Below are positions 5,047 to 8,307 of a stretch of DNA of 8,307 bases, in pieces. The notes under the pieces were generated by a model. That model did not search any database. It was given only the letters and a program-made list of their open reading frames with translations, and had not been told where the DNA came from. The stretch spans positions 1-8,307 of the forward strand of contig JASLIE010000093.1 of NCBI GenBank assembly GCA_030152985.1. The letters run 5' to 3'. This DNA comes from Bacillaceae bacterium (GTDB lineage: Bacteria > Bacillota > Bacilli > Bacillales > Amphibacillaceae). Numbering within the stretch: position 1 is the first letter of the stretch; each line of letters starts with the position of its first letter. A program made the position numbers and the translations under genes.

Positions 5047-6452
5047 CTTTTATCCCTCTTCACATTGTTTATCTGTAACATCTCAGCCAAATCTCCTCGT
5101 ATAAAATCTGGTAAAATAAGCTCTTTTCTTTCTGATCGAGCAACTTCAGGTAAAATACGACCAAATGTAAATACATCCGCCGTTACGACCGAATAGGTTC
5201 TTTGTTTCTTCAAAGGCTCACCTTGATAGTAAACACCTTTAATATACTCACCTGACTCATGTTTCTTCTTTAACAAATCAATTCCAGAATACTCCATATA
5301 ACCGAGTCGGTCTCCTCTAAATCCAAAGCCTCTTAATTGTAGGTTAATAAACTCTTTTGTAAATGACGCACGAATTACCTCAAGTAGTTCATAACCCGTA
5401 AGCTCAACAATAACAAGATTAATTGGATGCGGGCAACGTTGGTGAACATCTTTATAAGTAACAATGCCTGACTTAAAATCTTCTAGAATGAGACCTGAAT
5501 TTAAAAAGGCAATATCTACCTGGTATTTTTGACGCACATGACGCGTTAATTCTTGCATCAGTTTGGAAGATTCGTCCCAACTAATTTTAATTGGCTCATC
5601 AATGGCTGTTAAAGGTCTATTAAGAGCGACATTCGCTTTAGTTTCTAATGAGTCTAATAATAAGTGAGTTGCTTTGTCTTCTTTTAATTGTGTGATATCT
5701 GTTGTATAAGCCTGTTTCTTAATTAAACCTTTTTGCTCATGATCATAAGTTAAAATAACTTGTCCAACATAGGCGGAAAATTTTCCTGCTGCTGTAAGAA
5801 GGGTTTCATTGACTTGTTCACCTGTTCGCAGTAAATGATGTGTGTGCCCGCCTATTATGACATCAATTTCTTTAAAGCGCTTCGCAATTTCACGGTCTTC
5901 ATTGATCCCGACATGCGAGAGTAAAATAATAATGTCGACCTGATCTCTTAAGTAAGCTATTTGTTTTTCAAGTGTTTCATAAATATCATTCGCATGCCAA
6001 CCGAGTAAATTATAATAAGGATTAAAGGTCGCTGTTAGCCCAATATAGCCAATTCTTACGCCTCTATCTAAGCTTTCAATCGAAACTGATTTAAGCCAGC
6101 TCGGATTATCACCATTTAAATAATTTAAATTTGAACAAATAACCTCAAATTCAGCTTGATCATATAAATGATAAAGTTCTTCTTCTGAAAAAGTAATGCC
6201 TTCGTTATTCCCTAAGGTAACATAATCATACTTAAGATCATTCAGTAAACTTACATTTGCTTGGCCTAATGTCCCTTCAGTAATCGGATTAAAACGATCC
6301 ATATGGTCCCCTATATCGATTAAACGATAGGTTTCTTGATAATGTGCCCGTTCTTTTTTCTTCTTCTTCATAAAATATGCTACGGATGGCCAATGGGAAA
6401 AATGACTATGTAAATCATTTGTATAATATAGATAGATATTTTCTTCTGTCAA
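5043..6452 (-). CDS. yunD: Metallophosphoesterase of the 5'-nucleotidase/cyclic phosphodiesterase family, cytoplasmic (YunD)
   Basis: Predicted two-domain 5'-nucleotidase-family enzyme of 469 residues: an N-terminal calcineurin-like metallophosphoesterase domain (about 5-240) and a C-terminal substrate-binding domain. Di-metal ligands are visible: Asp13 and His15 (NDLHSH), Asp49 (IGDHMDR), Asn82 (LGNNEGI), His180 (LLSHVG), His203 and His205 (GGHTHH). The family GNHEFD motif reads GNNEGI, so the His-Asp catalytic dyad of UshA is absent. No signal peptide or cell-wall anchor is seen, unlike secreted relatives, so a cytoplasmic nucleotide or other phosphate ester is the likely substrate. I prefer the TTG start at 6452-6450: AGAGGTGGT lies about 7 bases upstream and the protein then begins close to the first motif. 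The alternative GTG codons at 6464 and 6461 overlap that ribosome binding site. The gene is the middle of a tight operon, 14 bases after yunE and overlapping yutD by 4. Confidence 0.88.
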   Translation of the reverse strand: MTEENIYLYYTNDLHSHFSHWPSVAYFMKKKKKERAHYQETYRLIDIGDHMDRFNPITEGTLGQANVSLLNDLKYDYVTLGNNEGITFSEEELYHLYDQAEFEVICSNLNYLNGDNPSWLKSVSIESLDRGVRIGYIGLTATFNPYYNLLGWHANDIYETLEKQIAYLRDQVDIIILLSHVGINEDREIAKRFKEIDVIIGGHTHHLLRTGEQVNETLLTAAGKFSAYVGQVILTYDHEQKGLIKKQAYTTDITQLKEDKATHLLLDSLETKANVALNRPLTAIDEPIKISWDESSKLMQELTRHVRQKYQVDIAFLNSGLILEDFKSGIVTYKDVHQRCPHPINLVIVELTGYELLEVIRASFTKEFINLQLRGFGFRGDRLGYMEYSGIDLLKKKHESGEYIKGVYYQGEPLKKQRTYSVVTADVFTFGRILPEVARSERKELILPDFIRGDLAEMLQINNVKRDKR

Positions 6453-6466
6453 TTCATGCACCACCT

Positions 6467-7285
6467 CTAAAAACTACTCACAATTAACTGGACTGCCATG
6501 ATTAAGATTAAAATACGTAAAATCCACTCAAGAGCTTTTCCTTTTAAAATTTGATTCACACGTGAACCAAGTGTACCACCTAAAAAGGCACCAATAATAA
6601 AGTATATTGCATATTGCCATTCGATATTACCTGTCAATGCGTGCGCAGTCATACTAAACATACTAGTAAAAAACACCATAAACATACTTGTTGCAATTGC
6701 GATGTGCACGGGCATACCAAATAAAATAATCATAGCCGGTACAGCAATAATTCCACCACCAATGCCGAATAGAGCCGACAATGTTCCAATTAAAAGTGAA
6801 ACAAAAAAACCGACAAATAAACTCACATAATATGTGTGCTCTCTACCTTGAACATAAAACTCACGTTTTAAATCGCCTGCTTTAGGCTTTCTAAGTTGAG
6901 AAAGTTTTTCGCGATCGATTAAAAGAAATAGAAACATAATAATTAAAAATACGCCAAAATAAAGAGAAAAGTTGTCCGTATTTAAAATACTATTTAGCCA
7001 GGTACCAAAAATACTCCCTGGAATTGTTCCTGTTAATAAAACTGCACCTGTCTTCATATCTACTGTTTTAAGGCGCATATAAGCTAAAAGTGAAGATAAG
7101 GCAGTGAAAATCATTGCAACTAGTGCAATGCCAACAACTGCCTGACTCGTTGCCCACTCAAAGCCGCTTACATTTTCATGTAAAAAAAGTAAAATAGGCA
7201 CTAAAATCATGCCACCACCTAAGCCGACTAAACTTCCTAAAAATGCAGCAGTCATACTTGCAAGGACCATCAATAATATTGTCAT
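6467..7285 (-). CDS. yunE: TauE/SafE (TSUP) family membrane permease, YunE-like
   Basis: An integral membrane protein of 272 residues in the 4-toluene sulfonate uptake permease family, whose studied members export sulfite, sulfoacetate or related organosulfur anions. About eight hydrophobic segments fall in two homologous halves. Each half contains the family's glycine-rich repeat: GSLVGLGGGMILVP (17-30) and SALFGIGGGIIAVP (170-183). The loop between the halves (about 124-150) is hydrophilic and charged. The actual substrate cannot be read from sequence. The ATG at 7285 has only a weak ribosome binding site (AGTTGAG just upstream); ATG at Met6 is an alternative. It is the first gene of an operon with yunD and yutD, as yunD and yunE neighbour each other in B. 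subtilis, and is preceded by a promoter at 7325-7353. Confidence 0.9.
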   Translation of the reverse strand: MTILLMVLASMTAAFLGSLVGLGGGMILVPILLFLHENVSGFEWATSQAVVGIALVAMIFTALSSLLAYMRLKTVDMKTGAVLLTGTIPGSIFGTWLNSILNTDNFSLYFGVFLIIMFLFLLIDREKLSQLRKPKAGDLKREFYVQGREHTYYVSLFVGFFVSLLIGTLSALFGIGGGIIAVPAMIILFGMPVHIAIATSMFMVFFTSMFSMTAHALTGNIEWQYAIYFIIGAFLGGTLGSRVNQILKGKALEWILRILILIMAVQLIVSSF

Positions 7286-7324
7286 CTCATCAACTACTTT
7301 TTATTTTTTTAATCATCTATTTAA

Positions 7325-7353
7325 ATTTTATCATATAAACAGTTTCTTGACTA
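7325..7353 (-). promoter_or_regulatory. Candidate promoter of the yunE-yunD-yutD operon
   Basis: On the minus strand, TAGTCA (-35, 7348-7353) and TAAAAT (-10, 7325-7330) are separated by 17 bases. TG one base before the -10 gives the extended form TGATAAAAT. It lies about 40 bases upstream of the yunE ATG. Confidence 0.5.
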
Positions 7354-7360
7354 TGAACAA

Positions 7361-7383
7361 AAAACACGCAGTTAGCGTGTTTT
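7361..7383 (-). terminator. Rho-independent terminator of the BCCT transporter gene
   Basis: Perfect 9-bp stem AAAACACGC / GCGTGTTTT (7361-7369 and 7375-7383) with a 5-base loop. On the minus strand it is followed by further T (TTTTTTGTTC). The stem overlaps the transporter stop codon (7382-7384). Confidence 0.87.
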
Positions 7384-8307
7384 AGTCATCTTTCTTTTTT
7401 TTGGCTTCCTCTTTTACCTTTTCATACTGCCTGATATCAACTGGACGAACTGTGATTGGCTCACTTTTTAAGAGTTTTAAAATCGCAAAGATCAGTAGAA
7501 TTAATAAAACTGTAAAAGGCAAGGCTGAAACAAGCGAGGCCGTTTGAAGCGCCTCGAGTCCACCTGCATAAAGTAAGACAGCAGCAATTGATGCCATTAA
7601 AACACCCCAAACTGTTTTAACAATCAGTGGTGGAAATAAATCACCTTTCGTTGTCATACTTGCTAAAATATAAGTCGCAGAATCTGCTGATGTAACTAAA
7701 AAGCTAATCACTAAAATAATTGATAAGACAGAAAGGATTGATGAAAAAGGGAGGCCCTCTAAAGTGACAAATAAAGCACTTGTGACATCATTGTCAACTG
7801 CTTCTGCAATATTTGTTCCTTTATTTAAATCACTATATAAGGCTGTTCCACCTAAGGTTGCAATCCACATCATTGCAAAAACTGGTGGAATCACCATCAC
7901 ACCCGTAATAAACTCTCTAATCGTTCGGCCACGTGATACACGTGCAACAAAAGCCCCAACAAAAGGTGACCAAGCAATTGCCCAGGCCCAGTAAAAGATT
8001 GTCCAATCACTCACCCAAGTTCCACCTTTATAAGGTTGCAGCCTCAAACTGTACTGGATAAAATTCGTAATATAATCACCGATTGCCACTGTGAAACTTT
8101 CCATAATAAAAACTTTAGGACCGACAATAAAAAAGAAGAGAAGTAAAATTAATGATAAAGCTAAATTAAAATTACCTAAATAACGGATTCCTTTATTTAA
8201 CCCCGTTGAAGCAGATAACATATAAGCACCAAAAATAACGAAAATTATAATAAATTGTAAATTAAAATTATTTTCTAAGCCAAAAACTGACTCAAACCCA
8301 CCTGACA
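7382..8307 (-). CDS. BCCT family transporter (betaine/carnitine/choline type), C-terminal part (5' end outside window)
   Basis: Partial secondary transporter of the betaine-choline-carnitine family, which takes up quaternary ammonium compounds, often as osmoprotectants and usually with sodium. The frame has no stop from TAA 7384-7382 to the right edge, so the ATG at 8221 is internal: upstream codons encode a hydrophobic stretch (LQFIIIFVIFGAYMLSAS). About 307 residues are visible and roughly the first 200 are missing. Diagnostic features are SASTGLNKGIRYLGN, the signature DWTIFYWAWAIAWSPFVG followed by ARVSRGRTIREF, and FLVTSADSATYIL. A charged lysine-rich cytoplasmic tail ends the protein (KEEAKKKKDD). 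In the usual signature FYWAWWISW, the second Trp is Ala here (bases 7979-7981), a position that contributes to the aromatic substrate site in BetP (Trp374). Substrate may therefore differ from glycine betaine (inference). It lies upstream of the yunE operon on the same strand but is separated by a terminator and promoter. Confidence 0.93.
   Translation of the reverse strand, partial: SGGFESVFGLENNFNLQFIIIFVIFGAYMLSASTGLNKGIRYLGNFNLALSLILLLFFFIVGPKVFIMESFTVAIGDYITNFIQYSLRLQPYKGGTWVSDWTIFYWAWAIAWSPFVGAFVARVSRGRTIREFITGVMVIPPVFAMMWIATLGGTALYSDLNKGTNIAEAVDNDVTSALFVTLEGLPFSSILSVLSIILVISFLVTSADSATYILASMTTKGDLFPPLIVKTVWGVLMASIAAVLLYAGGLEALQTASLVSALPFTVLLILLIFAILKLLKSEPITVRPVDIRQYEKVKEEAKKKKDD

Noticed and set aside
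4854..5078. Plus-strand open frame antisense to yutD
   Set aside because: It overlaps the conserved YutD coding sequence and the end of yunD, has no ribosome binding site and no recognisable motif.
7382..8221. ATG at 8221 as the start of the BCCT gene
   Set aside because: The frame stays open to the window edge and encodes further transmembrane sequence upstream; 279 residues is far short of the family's roughly 500.

Overview
The window comes from an AT-rich, low-GC Gram-positive chromosome, most likely a Bacillaceae member and possibly a halophilic or alkaliphilic lineage. The evidence is strong AGGAGG-type ribosome binding sites, frequent GTG/TTG starts, a MurE fragment with the meso-diaminopimelate DNPR motif, and a gene set recalling the Bacillus subtilis yut-yun region (yutM, yutI, yutG, yutE, yutD, yunD, yunE). 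The species cannot be fixed from the sequence.

Layout, left to right. (1) Positions 1-554 (+) hold the C-terminal end of a MurE ligase, closed by a perfect palindromic terminator. (2) Two small Fe-S cluster proteins are divergent across a 176-bp promoter region: an A-type carrier (yutM, -) and a stand-alone NFU-domain scaffold (yutI, +). (3) A PgpA-family protein (yutG, +) follows, preceded by a nested inverted repeat. (4) A two-gene minus-strand operon encodes a HEPN/DUF86 protein (yutE) and then a DeoR/ArsR-like winged-helix regulator. The regulator's C-terminal cysteines have the spacing I recall for the Fe-S sensor SufR. (5) A FAAH-like amidase (+) is transcribed divergently from yutE. 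(6) A minus-strand operon follows in the order TauE/SafE permease (yunE), metallophosphoesterase (yunD), YutD. It converges on the amidase at a hairpin that contains both stop codons. (7) The C-terminal part of a BCCT-family transporter (-) runs off the right edge.

How it fits together. Fe-S handling is the clearest shared theme: a carrier, a scaffold and a possible cluster-sensing regulator lie within about 2 kb. The regulator is cotranscribed with a HEPN protein whose RNase-type histidine is replaced by glutamine. The second half is membrane transport (sulfite/organosulfonate-type export, betaine/choline-type uptake) plus housekeeping genes of poorly known function. I saw no mobile element, phage, CRISPR array, tRNA or rRNA, and no gene-free stretch longer than 300 bases. 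The most distinctive observations are the SufR-like cysteine pattern, the palindrome encoding the same C-terminal KSE-stop on both strands, the nested inverted repeat at yutG, and replacements of expected catalytic or ligand residues in the HEPN protein, the phosphoesterase and the transporter. No clearly new multi-gene system is evident.
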